32,029 bases of DNA from Pseudolabrys sp. (GTDB taxonomy: Bacteria; Pseudomonadota; Alphaproteobacteria; Rhizobiales; Xanthobacteraceae), in contig JAUXXH010000053.1 of the NCBI GenBank assembly GCA_030684935.1, positions 1-32,029 of the forward strand. Reading direction: 5' to 3'. The translations under genes and the position numbers were made by a program. Positions 8,139 through 17,562 of this stretch are shown piece after piece; the stretch's first letter is position 1, and each line of letters starts with the position of its first letter. Under the pieces are notes generated by a model, which saw nothing but the letters and a program-made list of their open reading frames with translations, searched no databases and was not told the DNA's origin.

Positions 8139-10052
8139 TCACGGCGTCTCGCCGCGGAACTCCGGCACCGCGTCACGGAGAACGGTGTAAATCGCAGTGC
8201 GTTCGTCGCGCGCCAACCCCTGTTCCAGCAGCGTTACCCAGCCGCGGACGGCCTCCAATGAGAGCTGCCTCGGCTTGGCGGCGACAATACCGGGAATGCC
8301 TGTTTCCGTCATTTCTTCTTCGCGCGCGAACAATATCTCATGCAAGCGCTCGCCCGGCCGGATGCCGGTAAACTCGATCTTGATGTCGACGCCCGGCTCA
8401 AGACCGCTGAGACGGATCACCCGCTCGGCAAGATCGACGATTTTCACCGGCTGGCCCATGTTCAGGACATACACCGAAACGTCGCTTCTGTCGGCGGTCA
8501 GCGCATGGCTGGCGGCGGTCACGACCAGATCGCAGGCTTCGCGGATCGTCATGAAATAGCGAACCATGTCTGGATGCGTCACGGTCACTGGCCCGCCAGC
8601 CTCGATCTGCGCCTTGAATTTCGGCACCACCGAACCGTTCGACGCCAGGACATTGCCGAACCGTACCGAAATTAATCGCATGGCGCGGCCGCCGGGACCT
8701 GCCCGCCGCGCAAAATCATTGTCGAGCGCGTCGCAATATATCTCCGCCAGCCGCTTGGTAGCCCCCAGCACCGACACCGGCTCGATCGCCTTGTCGGTCG
8801 AGATCATCACCATGGCGGTGACGCCGGCCGCGGCGGCTGCGTCCGCGACGTTGATCGAACCCAACACGTTCGTTTTGATCCCCTCGTCCCAGTCCCGTTC
8901 CAGCAGAGGAACGTGCTTGAGCGCAGCGGCGTGGAATACGATGTCCGGCCTGAACTGCGCGATCAAATTCATGATCCGCGGTCTATCGCGGATATCGGCA
9001 AGCCGTCCGGAAATTTCGGCCTGGCTCTGCTTCGCACGAAGCGCCTCCAGCGCTGCGTGCAAGGCAGGCTCGGAATTTTCGATCACCAGAAGACGGGACG
9101 CCCCAAAATCGACCACGCGACGGCAGATTTCCGCGCCGATCGAACCGCCGCCGCCTGTGACGACGATCGCCTTCCCTCTCACGAACGTCTCCAGACGTTC
9201 ATAATCAATGCGAACGCTTGGCCGCAACAGCAGGTCCTCGACTGCGACAGGCGCCAGTTGCACCGCCGGCCCGGCAGCATCGAGGGAAGGCAACTGGCTA
9301 ATCGTTATTCCAAGCCGGCGCGCACGTATCAAAATCGACTCTGGCCGCACTTCGTCGGTAAAAGCGGAGGGAGTCAAGATAAGCCGAGTAACCTTTGTGC
9401 CGCGGCTTTCCAGATCGGCGACCACGCTTTCCAGATCGTCGATGTCGCCCATGACCGGAACCGCGCGGATCGACTGCCCGCGGTCGGCGGGCGACGACGA
9501 CAGGATGCCGACCGGCCAGATTTTCTTCACCGCACCGCTCTCGATGCCACGCAAGAGAACTTCGGCATCGGCAGCGCGGCCGAGCACCAGCGTCGGTGCC
9601 GAGTCCGCGACTTTGACCCGCTGGAGCGTGCGCGTGTACTGGAAATAGCGGTACGCGACGCGCGAGCCGCCGAGGAAAAACATCTGCAAGACCCAGTACA
9701 GCAGAATGGTGATCTTGCCGAAGTAGAAAGTACCGAACAGGTTCGGCGCCAGCAGCACGTAGTCGAGCACCAGCAGGAACGCCGCCAGCACCGTCGATGC
9801 CTTGAAGATCGCGTAAAGGTCGGGGATCGAGGTGAAGCGCCACTTATTGCGATGCAGCCCGATAAAAAAATAGGCCGCGGCGGCATAGAGCACAAACAAC
9901 GGCAGGATCAGCTGAATACCCGGCAAACGCTCGGTCAGCGCGTAGCCCTCGAAGCGCATCAGCAATGTCAGTCCGATCGCCGCCACCGTCGCAAGCAGAT
10001 CGTGCAGCACGATCAATATCTGTCGGGGGGTCAGTTTCGGCCGCCGTATCAC
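8139..10052 (-). CDS. Membrane-bound nucleotide-sugar epimerase/4,6-dehydratase, FlaA1/CapD/WbpM type
   Basis: A 637-residue polysaccharide biosynthesis protein. The N-terminal third carries about four membrane helices (around 12-33, 47-66, 84-103, 113-130). A CoA-binding-like Rossmann domain follows (about 150-260, [15 protein letters not shown]), then an extended SDR domain with the NAD(P) motif TGGGGSIG (299-306), [13 protein letters not shown] (373-385), ISTDK (417-421) and a catalytic lysine in GATKR (Lys433). The position usually Tyr or Met before that lysine is Leu429. It likely converts UDP-GlcNAc-type sugars for O-antigen, capsule or exopolysaccharide. The GTG at 10052 was chosen because GGAAGG precedes it by 7 nt and it gives the family N-terminus; the upstream open frame is not family-like. 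Confidence 0.92.
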   Translation of the reverse strand: MIRRPKLTPRQILIVLHDLLATVAAIGLTLLMRFEGYALTERLPGIQLILPLFVLYAAAAYFFIGLHRNKWRFTSIPDLYAIFKASTVLAAFLLVLDYVLLAPNLFGTFYFGKITILLYWVLQMFFLGGSRVAYRYFQYTRTLQRVKVADSAPTLVLGRAADAEVLLRGIESGAVKKIWPVGILSSSPADRGQSIRAVPVMGDIDDLESVVADLESRGTKVTRLILTPSAFTDEVRPESILIRARRLGITISQLPSLDAAGPAVQLAPVAVEDLLLRPSVRIDYERLETFVRGKAIVVTGGGGSIGAEICRRVVDFGASRLLVIENSEPALHAALEALRAKQSQAEISGRLADIRDRPRIMNLIAQFRPDIVFHAAALKHVPLLERDWDEGIKTNVLGSINVADAAAAAGVTAMVMISTDKAIEPVSVLGATKRLAEIYCDALDNDFARRAGPGGRAMRLISVRFGNVLASNGSVVPKFKAQIEAGGPVTVTHPDMVRYFMTIREACDLVVTAASHALTADRSDVSVYVLNMGQPVKIVDLAERVIRLSGLEPGVDIKIEFTGIRPGERLHEILFAREEEMTETGIPGIVAAKPRQLSLEAVRGWVTLLEQGLARDERTAIYTVLRDAVPEFRGETP

Positions 10053-10409
10053 GGTGCAGCCTTCCCGAACGAATGCAGCGTGATGTGGCCGGCCGGCCTC
10101 TGTTGAAAACAGCCAGCGTTCCGCCGCAGTCTGGCCCCTCCAGAGCGGTTCCCCAGATGCACTGTAAAGGCCGATAGGTGAATCAAAGCCGGACTTTCTG
10201 AGGTGATGACAGGGAACACGGCCGGAAACCAGCCGTTTACAGCCTTTCCAGGCAATACGAAAGCGGCAAAGCCTCCTCTCTATCCATAGCTTTCCGTCCA
10301 CCTTCGCACCGCTTTCGCCTGAGATATCCCCTGGTAGCGCGCCGCTGGACAGCCCGGTCCGCCTTTGCTAAGTGACGCGCGCCTGACGGGGCTTCCCGCG
10401 CGGCGATCC
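10053..10409. other. 357-bp gap between the epimerase gene and tRNA-Lys
   Basis: No convincing gene is visible. The leftward open frame extending from the epimerase into this stretch has no family-like sequence and no ribosome-binding site. The promoters of the leftward epimerase-SIS pair and of the rightward tRNA-Lys must lie here, but no clear -35/-10 pair stands out. Confidence 0.5.
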
Positions 10410-10485
<76 letters not shown>

Positions 10486-10839
10486 ATCTCCCGCAATTTC
10501 GAAGCCCCGCAGGCCATCAAGCCTGGCCTGCCAGATTTGACCCACGGCTGAGCGGCCATAGCGGCCTTGCCTCACACACTGCGGCGGAACGGACTAAAGG
10601 CTGGCTGCGCGCACGCAAGCTTGACTTCGATTCGACTGCATGGACTTCTGTGCACAGCCAGAAACGACACCGAAACGATGGCCGCAGCGGGACCGGCTCG
10701 CCTGCCGCAGCCGGCAGGTCAAGCCACCGCATGGGCACGAGTCAGACATTCGATCTCAGGATGACAGCGGCGCTTTGCGCGCTGACCGTCGCGATGTTGC
10801 TGGCGGCCGCGATGGGACGCGAACCGGCGCAGCCCGCTC
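10486..10839. other. 354-bp gap between tRNA-Lys and the glycosyltransferase gene
   Basis: Apart from the hairpin at 10509-10531 and a possible 38-codon reading frame at 10731-10847, nothing clear is seen. Several frames are open because of high GC, which makes short open frames poor evidence of coding. Confidence 0.45.
10509..10531 (+). terminator. Hairpin downstream of tRNA-Lys, possible terminator
   Basis: GCAGGCC-ATCAAGCCT-GGCCTGC forms a 7-bp perfect stem 24 nt after the tRNA CCA end. No U-run follows (CAGATTTG), so it is a weak intrinsic-terminator candidate. Confidence 0.3.
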
Positions 10840-10847
10840 ATGTTTAG
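10731..10847 (+). CDS. Possible small membrane peptide overlapping the glycosyltransferase start
   Basis: A 38-residue frame (starting MGTSQTFDLRMTAALCALTV) has a polar N-terminus, one hydrophobic stretch of about 17 residues and a polar tail. Its TAG overlaps the ATG region of the glycosyltransferase, which itself has no visible ribosome-binding site, so translation of this frame could deliver ribosomes to it. The frame is open well upstream, so chance cannot be excluded. No homologue is recognised. Confidence 0.25.
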   Translation: MGTSQTFDLRMTAALCALTVAMLLAAAMGREPAQPAHV

Positions 10848-11742
10848 CATCATCATTCCCAGCTGGAATAACCTCGACTATCTGAAGCTCTGCATCGCCA
10901 GCATCAAGGCGCATTCCGCCTACGACCACGAGATCCTCGTGCACGTCAATGACGGCGCCGACGGCACCCGCGACTGGCTGCAGGCCCAGTCGATCCCGCA
11001 TTCGCACTCCAGCGACAATGTCGGCGTCTGCATCGCCACCAATTATCTGGCGGCGCAAGCAAAGAACGATTGGCTGCTCTACCTCAACGACGACATGGTG
11101 TGCTGCCCGGGCTGGGATGTCGCGCTCGCCGACGCCATCCGCGCCACGCCGACAAACTTGGCCATGTTCTTCTCGTCCCTGATAGAGCCGACCGGAAGCG
11201 GAAATCCGCTGGTGTCGGTGCAGAACTTCGGCCGCACACCCGCCGAATTCGATGAAAAGCGGATGCTGGCGAACTTTGCGTCCGACATAGGTCCCGACAT
11301 CGAAGGCCAGGGATCGCAGCCGACATTGGTGCACCGCATGTGGTGGCAGATCGTCGGCGGCTACAGCGTCGAATTCGGCCCCGGCATGAGCAGCGATGAC
11401 GATCTGCTGATGAAATTCTGGGTGGTCGGCTGCCGCGATTTCCGCATCGTCGGCGCCAGCCGGATCTACCATTTCTCCCAAAGCAGCACTGGCCGCGTGC
11501 GCAAGAACAAGGGCGGACGCACTTTTGTGATGAAATGGGGAATCACCCAGGCAGAATTCAAACGGGATTTTCTGTCCAAGGCGCGCAGCGCCAGCGCGAC
11601 GGGACCGGCGGAGACCACATTTCCGCGCGGGACGGCTCATGGCCGCCTGAAACGGATCGGTTACGCTTTGGCGGATTATCCGCTGGGCGATCTGGCCGCC
11701 TGGTCGCCGGCTCCGGGCCCCAAGATCACGACCCTCAAGTAG
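10840..11742 (+). CDS. Family 2 glycosyltransferase
   Basis: A 300-residue GT-A fold glycosyltransferase. The N-terminal FSIIIPSWNNLDYLKLCIASI and the nucleotide-sugar/metal region WLLYLNDDMVCCPGWD (DDM in place of DXD) are typical. A downstream acidic segment (GPGMSSDDDLLMKFW) fits the catalytic-base region. It lacks membrane segments, so it is probably a peripheral cytoplasmic enzyme transferring a sugar to a lipid-linked or LPS acceptor. It lies among the polysaccharide genes. Donor and acceptor cannot be read from the sequence. The ATG at 10840 begins exactly at the family motif but has no good ribosome-binding site. The gene is convergent with the helicase gene, 32 bp away. Confidence 0.9.
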   Translation: MFSIIIPSWNNLDYLKLCIASIKAHSAYDHEILVHVNDGADGTRDWLQAQSIPHSHSSDNVGVCIATNYLAAQAKNDWLLYLNDDMVCCPGWDVALADAIRATPTNLAMFFSSLIEPTGSGNPLVSVQNFGRTPAEFDEKRMLANFASDIGPDIEGQGSQPTLVHRMWWQIVGGYSVEFGPGMSSDDDLLMKFWVVGCRDFRIVGASRIYHFSQSSTGRVRKNKGGRTFVMKWGITQAEFKRDFLSKARSASATGPAETTFPRGTAHGRLKRIGYALADYPLGDLAAWSPAPGPKITTLK

Positions 11743-11774
11743 CGGCGGCCGCCGACCGGCCCGGCCGCATAGCC

Positions 11775-13655
11775 TCAGCCGCGATACTTTTGCTTCTTCG
11801 GCTTCTTGTGAAAGCCCGGCTTTGCGAAAGGCGCGGCATCGCCCTGGCGCGGCGGACCTGCCTCGGCAGGCTTGTGCTCATGTTGGCGCTTCTTATCGAA
11901 TCCCGGCTTTTTCCTGAATTTGTGCGCGCCTTTGCGCGCATAGTCACGCGGCGGCGGACCGCTGTCCGCGGCTGGCGTATCACCCTGCCCGCGCGGCCCG
12001 CCCGGCAACGGTTCGATGCGGATCGCCTCTTCCTTGTCGGGCCCCTTGATCTTGGCGGCAAACGACTCCGCCGCCTTCGCCGATATCTCGAACTCGGTGA
12101 TGGTGTCGTAAACCCGGATGGCGCCGATATCCTGCTTGCCGATGCCGCCGCGGCGGCAAATCATCGGCAGCAGCCAGCGCGCTTCGGCCTTCTGGCGAAG
12201 TCCGATGCTGGCGCTGAACCACACGCTGCCATCCGGCATGCCGCGCCGGAAACCGGTCTTTTGACGCGGCTGGCCGGATTCTTCGCCACCACGGCTGCCC
12301 TGTCGCGTGTCGCCACGAACGTCGCGCGATTTGCCGCGATCCGGACCGGGATCGAGGATATCTTCCGGCGACGGCAGCCGCGAGCGATAGAGCCGCGCCA
12401 GCGCGGCGGCGATGTCCTCGGACGACCGCTCGGCCAGCAGGGCGCGCGCCAGGACCAGATCGTCTTCGGTCGGAGCCTCGGTGAACAACGTATCCTGCAG
12501 CATGCGCTGCTGGTCGAGCTTGCGGATCTCCTCCGGTTGCGGCGGCGTGCCCCAGATCGCGTCGATGCCGGCCTGCCCCAACAGCATTTCAACTCGCCGC
12601 CGCCGCGCGGGCGGCACCAGGAGAACGCTGACACCCTTGCGCCCCGCCCGGCCGGTGCGGCCTGAGCGGTGCTGCATGACTTCCGGATCGTTCGGCAGGT
12701 CGGCGTGGATGACGAGGCCGAGATTGGGCAGATCGATGCCGCGGGCGGCAACGTCGGTCGCGACGCAGATGCGCGCCCGCCCGTCCCGCAGCGCCTGGAG
12801 CGCGTGGGTCCGCTCGCCCTGGGTCAACTCCCCGGACAGCGCGACCACGGAGAAGCCGCGTTCGAGCAGCGCCGCCTGCAAGTGCCGCACGGCATTGCGG
12901 GTGTTGCAGAACACCAGGGCGCTGGGAGCCTCGAAGTATCGCAACACGTTGACCACGGCATGCTCGATATCCTGGGCGACAACCCGGATCGCGCGATACT
13001 CGATGTCGACATGGCCGCCTTCGGCGCCAGCGACTTCGACACGAAACGCGTTCTTCTGAAACTGTTTTGCCAGCGCGACGATGCCGCGCGGCAGTGTCGC
13101 TGAAAACAGCAACGTGCGGCGCGTCTCCGGCGTGGTCTTGAGGATGAACTCCAGATCTTCGCGGAAGCCGAGATCGAGCATCTCATCGGCCTCATCAAGC
13201 ACGACAGCCTTCAAGGCCGAGACATCAAGCGCACCGCGCCGCAGATGATCGCACAGACGCCCCGGCGTTCCGATCACGATGTGGGCGCCGTCGGCCAGCG
13301 CGCGCTGTTCGCGGCGCGGATCCATGCCGCCGACGCAGGAGACAACGCGCGCGCCGGTGAATTGATAGAGCCAGGCCAGTTCGCGCTGCACCTGCAAGGC
13401 AAGCTCACGCGTCGGCGCGACAATCAGGGCCAACGGCCGGGCGCTGTTGGCGAAGCGTTCGGTATCGCCCATCAGATTTTTTGCGATCGCCAGCCCGTAG
13501 GCGACGGTCTTGCCGGACCCGGTTTGCGCCGACACCAGCAGATCGCGGTCGCGAGCGGCATCATCCAGCACGGCTGCCTGGACCGGCGTTGGATCGGTGT
13601 AGTTACGCTCGGCGAGAGCCTTGGCGAGCGGCGGACTGGCGGGCAGGAATGTCAC
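11775..13655 (-). CDS. DEAD-box ATP-dependent RNA helicase (DeaD/CsdA/DbpA-like)
   Basis: A 626-residue helicase. The Q-motif region ends in DPTPVQ (21-26), motif I is AQTGSGKT (43-50), Ia PTRELALQ, Ib TPGRL, motif II DEAD (154-157) and III SAT. The second RecA domain carries FCNTRNAVRHLQ, ATDVAARGIDLP and HRSGRTGRAG. After a linker comes a DbpA/CsdA-type RNA-binding domain (VWFSASIGLRQKAEARWLLP, then GGIGKQDIGAIRVYD). The tail is Lys/Arg/Gly/Pro-rich and disordered, ending KKPKKQKYRG. It remodels structured RNA, probably in ribosome assembly or cold adaptation. The start is a GTG preceded only by a distant AAGG. Confidence 0.95.
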   Translation of the reverse strand: MTFLPASPPLAKALAERNYTDPTPVQAAVLDDAARDRDLLVSAQTGSGKTVAYGLAIAKNLMGDTERFANSARPLALIVAPTRELALQVQRELAWLYQFTGARVVSCVGGMDPRREQRALADGAHIVIGTPGRLCDHLRRGALDVSALKAVVLDEADEMLDLGFREDLEFILKTTPETRRTLLFSATLPRGIVALAKQFQKNAFRVEVAGAEGGHVDIEYRAIRVVAQDIEHAVVNVLRYFEAPSALVFCNTRNAVRHLQAALLERGFSVVALSGELTQGERTHALQALRDGRARICVATDVAARGIDLPNLGLVIHADLPNDPEVMQHRSGRTGRAGRKGVSVLLVPPARRRRVEMLLGQAGIDAIWGTPPQPEEIRKLDQQRMLQDTLFTEAPTEDDLVLARALLAERSSEDIAAALARLYRSRLPSPEDILDPGPDRGKSRDVRGDTRQGSRGGEESGQPRQKTGFRRGMPDGSVWFSASIGLRQKAEARWLLPMICRRGGIGKQDIGAIRVYDTITEFEISAKAAESFAAKIKGPDKEEAIRIEPLPGGPRGQGDTPAADSGPPPRDYARKGAHKFRKKPGFDKKRQHEHKPAEAGPPRQGDAAPFAKPGFHKKPKKQKYRG

Positions 13656-13790
13656 GAGGTGTCGGCCTTAAAATGTCTGTCGCATTGATGGAGCACGGGT
13701 CGGATGGGACACGGGTGCATGCCCGCGCCATTTAGCGCCCGAAAGGTCCACAGATTGATGGATCTGGGTTTGCTTTAGTCCATGACCGGC

Positions 13791-13822
13791 AAAAGCGCCA
13801 TCGGTGTTGACGCTGATGGCGC
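13791..13822 (-). terminator. Rho-independent terminator of the tRNA-Arg pair, overlapping the tRNA 3' end
   Basis: On the minus strand GCGCCATC-(12 nt)-GATGGCGC is followed at once by TTTT. The 8-bp stem begins inside the tRNA-Arg(TCG): its first six bases are the last six of the tRNA, including the CCA. Confidence 0.6.
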
Positions 13823-13893
13823 GCCGGGAGGGATTCGAACCCCCGACCCCCAGATTCGAAGTCTGGTGCTCTATCCAGCTGAGCTACCGGCGC
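13817..13893 (-). tRNA. tRNA-Arg (anticodon TCG)
   Basis: A 77-nt cloverleaf read leftward: GCGCCGG acceptor paired with CCGGCGC, discriminator G, encoded CCA. The anticodon stem-loop is CCAGA-CTTCGAA-TCTGG (anticodon TCG, reads CGA) and the T-arm GGGGG-TTCGAAT-CCCTC. It lies 22 bp downstream of a near-identical tRNA-Arg(ACG). Confidence 0.97.
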
Positions 13894-13915
13894 ATTTTTC
13901 GTCAATCTGGAGAAA

Positions 13916-13992
13916 TGGCGCGCCCGAAGAGATTCGAACTCCTGACCCCCAGATTCGTAGTCTGGTGCTCTATCCAGCTGAGCTACGGGCGC
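13916..13992 (-). tRNA. tRNA-Arg (anticodon ACG)
   Basis: A 77-nt cloverleaf read leftward: GCGCCCG/CGGGCGC acceptor, encoded CCA, anticodon stem-loop CCAGA-CTACGAA-TCTGG. Anticodon ACG, normally modified to ICG by TadA, reads CGU/CGC/CGA. It is identical to its neighbour through the D-arm and anticodon stem. The two differ in the acceptor stem, the wobble base and parts of the T-arm, which points to tandem duplication. Confidence 0.97.
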
Positions 13993-14082
13993 CGAAACCG
14001 CCGCTCGAAAAACGAGCGCCGGAACCAGCGCTTAGCTATCGCCTTGGGCGGCCATTAGCAAGTGTTGGTGGCGAGGTTCGAC

Positions 14083-14102
14083 CTGTGGCGGTTTCGCCAC
14101 AG
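14083..14102. terminator. Perfect hairpin downstream of the fucose-synthase-like gene
   Basis: CTGTGGCG-GTTT-CGCCACAG is an 8-bp perfect stem with a 4-nt loop, 38 bp after the stop of the leftward gene at 14140. No U-run follows on the minus strand, so it may be a processing or Rho-dependent 3' stem. A second small hairpin, CGCTCG-AAAAA-CGAGCG, is at 14002-14018. Confidence 0.35.
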
Positions 14103-14139
14103 ACAGAGATTTGGCGCATCCGCGCCCTGCCGGACGCAT

Positions 14140-15096
14140 TTACCGTGAGCGGCCACCGCCCGCCTGAAAATCGGCATAGGCACTGGCCAGACCCTCGCGC
14201 AGCGAAATCTTTGGCGCCCAGCCGAGCTTGCGCAGCCGGGATACATTCAGCAGCTTTTGCGGCGGACCGTCGGGGCGCGTTGTGTCAAATTCGATCTTGC
14301 CGGTGAACCCAACGACCCCGGCCACTTCGGCGGCAAAATCCGCGATCGTGATGTCTTCCCCGGTCCCGACATTGAGAAACTCCAGGCCGGAATAATGCTT
14401 CATCAGGAACACGCAGGCGTCGGCGAGATCGTCGGAGGACAGAAATTCCCGCCGCGGCTTGCCGCTGCCCCACACCGTCACCGACGGCGCATTGGCCTGC
14501 TTGGCCTCGTGGAAACGTCGCAGCAGCGCTGCCGGGACATGGCTGTTTTGGGGATGGTAGTTGTCGCCAATGCCGTACAAATTGGTCGGCATCGCGGAGA
14601 TGAAATCGGCGCCGTGCTGCTTGCGATAGGCTTCGCACAGCTTGATGGCGGCGATCTTGGCGATGGCGTACCACTCATTGGTCGGCTCGAGCGGACCGGT
14701 GAGCAGCGAGTCTTCGGACATCGGCTGCGGCGCCAGCTTCGGATAGATGCAGGACGAGCCGAGCGCCAACAGCTTCTTCACGCCGGCCTTGTGCGCGCCG
14801 TGGATGACGTTCAGGCCGATCGCCAGATTGTCGGTGATGAAGTCTGCCGGAAATGCATTGTTGGCGAAAATGCCGCCGACATGGGCGGCGGCAACGATCA
14901 CGGCATCCGGCTTCGTCTGCGCAAGCCAGGCTTCGGTCTCGGCTTGCCGGGTCAGATCGAGCGTCCGCCGGGTGCTCGTCAGAATCTCGCAGCCTTCGCC
15001 GGCCAGCCGCCGCATGATGGCCGAGCCGGCCATGCCGGTATGACCGGCGACGTAAACGCGTTTGCCGCGCAGATCGAACAATAACGGCTGGACCAT
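14140..15096 (-). CDS. fcl: GDP-L-fucose synthase-like NAD-dependent epimerase/reductase
   Basis: A 318-residue extended SDR enzyme of the Fcl/WcaG family, which converts GDP-4-keto-6-deoxymannose to GDP-L-fucose (or, in relatives, acts on GDP-6-deoxy-heptose intermediates). The NADP motif is GHTGMAGSA. The catalytic set corresponds to E. coli Fcl Ser107, Cys109, Tyr136, Lys140 and His179: here Ser114/Cys116 in ALGSSCIYP, Tyr143 and Lys147 in [10 protein letters not shown], and His186 in [10 protein letters not shown]. Pro before the catalytic Tyr is replaced by Trp142. No GDP-mannose 4,6-dehydratase gene is in the window. It is divergent from gmhB with an 80-bp gap. The ATG at 15096 gives the family length. 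Confidence 0.9.
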   Translation of the reverse strand: MVQPLLFDLRGKRVYVAGHTGMAGSAIMRRLAGEGCEILTSTRRTLDLTRQAETEAWLAQTKPDAVIVAAAHVGGIFANNAFPADFITDNLAIGLNVIHGAHKAGVKKLLALGSSCIYPKLAPQPMSEDSLLTGPLEPTNEWYAIAKIAAIKLCEAYRKQHGADFISAMPTNLYGIGDNYHPQNSHVPAALLRRFHEAKQANAPSVTVWGSGKPRREFLSSDDLADACVFLMKHYSGLEFLNVGTGEDITIADFAAEVAGVVGFTGKIEFDTTRPDGPPQKLLNVSRLRKLGWAPKISLREGLASAYADFQAGGGRSR

Positions 15097-15176
15097 GGGC
15101 TCTCTTTGTGCGCAAGGCTGGCTTTTGCCCGGTCGTCGATTGCCGCTTATATAGCGAAATCGCCAGCCAGAGAAAG

Positions 15177-15728
15177 ATGGAGTTGACGATATTGCATAAC
15201 GGCCAGGACCGGCGTCCCGCCGCGTTTCTTGACCGCGACGGCGTCCTCAATATCGACCACGGCTACGCCCACCGCCCCGACCAGCTCGATTGGGTCGCCG
15301 GAGCACCCCAGGCCGTGCGTCTGCTCAATGAGGCCGGTTATATCGTTGTCGTCGTCACCAACCAGTCAGGCGTCGCCCGCGGCTACTTTCCTGAAGCAGC
15401 GGTGAAGCTGTTTCACGCCGCGATGCAAGAAGGCCTGGAGGCGCATGGCGCCCATATCGACGCCTTTTATTATTGCCCGCATCATCCCGAAGGCGCCGTC
15501 CGGGAACTCGCCATCCGCTGCCGCTGCCGCAAACCGGCCACCGGCATGCTCGAACAGGCGGCCCGCGACTGGCCGATCGATCCGGCGCGCAGTTTCATGA
15601 TCGGCGACAGGGACGATGATGTCACCGCCGCCAAAGCGTTCGGGATCCGCGGCATCAAGTTCAATTCCGGCGACCAGTCGCTGGTCGACGTGGTGCGCCG
15701 GGAAATCGCGGCGCAGCCGCCCGGCTAG
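15177..15728 (+). CDS. gmhB: D-glycero-D-manno-heptose 1,7-bisphosphate 7-phosphatase (HAD family)
   Basis: A 183-residue HAD phosphatase that removes the 7-phosphate of heptose bisphosphate in ADP- or GDP-heptose synthesis. The nucleophile and acid are Asp19 and Asp21 (FLDRDGVLN), motif II is [12 protein letters not shown] and motif IV GDRDDDV. The structural zinc site is complete: Cys100, His102, Cys115 and Cys117 (CPHHPEG...CRCRKP), with the spacing of E. coli GmhB Cys92/His94/Cys107/Cys109. The ATG at 15177 was chosen over an open frame from 15108 because it gives the usual length; the preceding AGAGAAAG is a weak ribosome-binding site. The stop overlaps the convergent ABC exporter stop (CTAG). 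Confidence 0.93.
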   Translation: MELTILHNGQDRRPAAFLDRDGVLNIDHGYAHRPDQLDWVAGAPQAVRLLNEAGYIVVVVTNQSGVARGYFPEAAVKLFHAAMQEGLEAHGAHIDAFYYCPHHPEGAVRELAIRCRCRKPATGMLEQAARDWPIDPARSFMIGDRDDDVTAAKAFGIRGIKFNSGDQSLVDVVRREIAAQPPG

Positions 15729-17485
15729 ACCACCCGCCCGGCTTCCAGACGCAAAACGTAATCGCACAGCGCCAGACTTTCGGCGCGGTGGGCGATGATG
15801 ACCATGGCGGGCCGCGGAGCCAGTCCACGCAAGCGGCCGAGCAGATCACGCTCTCCGGCAACGTCGATGGCGCTGGTGGCTTCGTCCAGCACCAGCAGGC
15901 GCGGTTTGCGCAGGATCGCCCGCGCCAGCGCCAGACGCTGACGTTCGCCGCCGGACAGCAAGGCACCGCGTTCGCCGACCACCGTATCGAGACCGCGCGG
16001 CAGGTGGCGCACCAGATCGGCGACGCCGGCCAACGCCAACGCATCCCACATCTCCGGCTCGGTGGCCTGCGGCCTGGCCCATAAGAGATTGCGGCGGACC
16101 GTGTCGTGAAACACGAATGGATCCTGAGCGATGTAGCCGATGCAGGTGCGCCAGGCGGCCAACATGGGGCCCTGCAGCGGCTGCCCGCCGACGGTGATCC
16201 GTCCCTGCTGCGGTTCGAAAAGGCCGACCAGAAGGTCGGCCAATGTGGTCTTGCCAGCCCCGGAGGCTCCGGTCACGCCGATAAAGGCGCCGGGTGCGAT
16301 GGTGAGGCTGACTCCGCGTAGCCCGCGCGCGCCGTGGTCATCGCCGGTAGCGCCGCTGTACAGATACCAGACGTTGTCGAACACAATCGGCCCGTCTGGC
16401 AGCGTTTGCGGCTTCGTCAGTTCGGGCGGACCCGTGCCGATGCCGGCGAGGTCGCGGTCGAGCTGCCTGACATTCTCGTACGCCGGCAGCGCGTGGGCCA
16501 GTTGCTGCGCGCCCTGCTGGAACTGGCCGACTGGCCCACCCATGCGGGCGACAATCAGCAGCAGGGCGATCAGCGTCGGCGGTGCAATGTCGAACGCGCC
16601 GAATCCAATCAGAACCAGCAACCCGCCGGCGAGCGCCGACAGCATCGCCAGCGTCAGCCGCATGTTGGTCTGCTGACGCACGTAGTCGATCTGCCGGCGG
16701 CTCTGCATGCGCACGGTATCGCGGAATTCGTCGACGAAGCTCGCCTGCATGTTCTGGCTGATGGCCAGCTTCAGTCCGCCGAGGAACTGCGCGGTGGTAC
16801 TGGCCAGCGCCAGATTGGCGCCGGTCTGATGGCCTCCCAGCCGGCGCGCGCGCCGGAGCACGGGCATGAAGGCGAAGGCGCCGGCGGCCAGCGCCACAAA
16901 CGCGACCAGCGCGAATGCCGGCGCCAGCATCAGCACCAGGGCACACTGGACGAACAAAAGCACGCCGGCGACCGTGCACTGCAGAACGAAATGCGCGGCA
17001 GCGCCGATCCGTTGCACATCGGCGGCCATGACATTGGTCACGCGTGCATGATGGAGCAGTACCACCTTGTCCCATGGCGCAGCGGCGAGGGATTGCGCAA
17101 TGCGCAGGCGCCACGAGTCGATGAAGCCAGTGCGCAGTTCGGCAACAGCCGCATCGCGTATCGAAATGACCATCGCCCGGACCAGCATCAGCAGGCCGAA
17201 CAGACCGAGCAGCAGAACCAGTTGTCCGAATGGACGCGTCAGGCCGAACAGCTCAAACACGGCTTGGGCCGCGGCTTCCAGTCTGCCGCCGGTCAGGCTC
17301 GAGCCGATGACGATGGCCAGCAACGGGACGACGAGAAGAAGGCCGACGCCTTCGACCACCGCTCCCAATGCGACGAAGATCGCGGCAACGATCCCCTTGC
17401 GGCCGGCAAATTCGACAAAGTCTCGCAGGAACACGCGCAAGTCTGTGGCCAGCGGCCGGACATTTTCTGGCGTCTCCCCACCCAT
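15725..17485 (-). CDS. ABC exporter, fused permease-ATPase (MsbA-like)
   Basis: About 586 residues: an N-terminal transmembrane domain with roughly six helices (for example GIVAAIFVALGAVVEGVGLL), then a nucleotide-binding domain. The latter has Walker A TGASGAGKTT, Q-loop YIAQDPFVFHDTVRRN, signature LLSGGERQRLALARAI, Walker B LLVLDEATSAID and H-loop IIAHRAES, all canonical. It is a half-transporter expected to homodimerise and export a lipid-linked glycan, glycolipid or small molecule. The location among polysaccharide genes suggests a glycan-linked substrate. The start is uncertain: ATG 17485 was chosen, and a GTG at 17533 and an ATG at 17521 are in frame without better ribosome-binding sites. 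The phosphatase gene lies just upstream on the same strand. Confidence 0.92.
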   Translation of the reverse strand: MGGETPENVRPLATDLRVFLRDFVEFAGRKGIVAAIFVALGAVVEGVGLLLVVPLLAIVIGSSLTGGRLEAAAQAVFELFGLTRPFGQLVLLLGLFGLLMLVRAMVISIRDAAVAELRTGFIDSWRLRIAQSLAAAPWDKVVLLHHARVTNVMAADVQRIGAAAHFVLQCTVAGVLLFVQCALVLMLAPAFALVAFVALAAGAFAFMPVLRRARRLGGHQTGANLALASTTAQFLGGLKLAISQNMQASFVDEFRDTVRMQSRRQIDYVRQQTNMRLTLAMLSALAGGLLVLIGFGAFDIAPPTLIALLLIVARMGGPVGQFQQGAQQLAHALPAYENVRQLDRDLAGIGTGPPELTKPQTLPDGPIVFDNVWYLYSGATGDDHGARGLRGVSLTIAPGAFIGVTGASGAGKTTLADLLVGLFEPQQGRITVGGQPLQGPMLAAWRTCIGYIAQDPFVFHDTVRRNLLWARPQATEPEMWDALALAGVADLVRHLPRGLDTVVGERGALLSGGERQRLALARAILRKPRLLVLDEATSAIDVAGERDLLGRLRGLAPRPAMVIIAHRAESLALCDYVLRLEAGRVV

Positions 17486-17562
17486 CGCTGCCGCCCAGCG
17501 CGTTCGATGCGCCGGCCACATTCGAGCCGACACTGCAATCTATGCGCGTATTCGGCGCCTGT

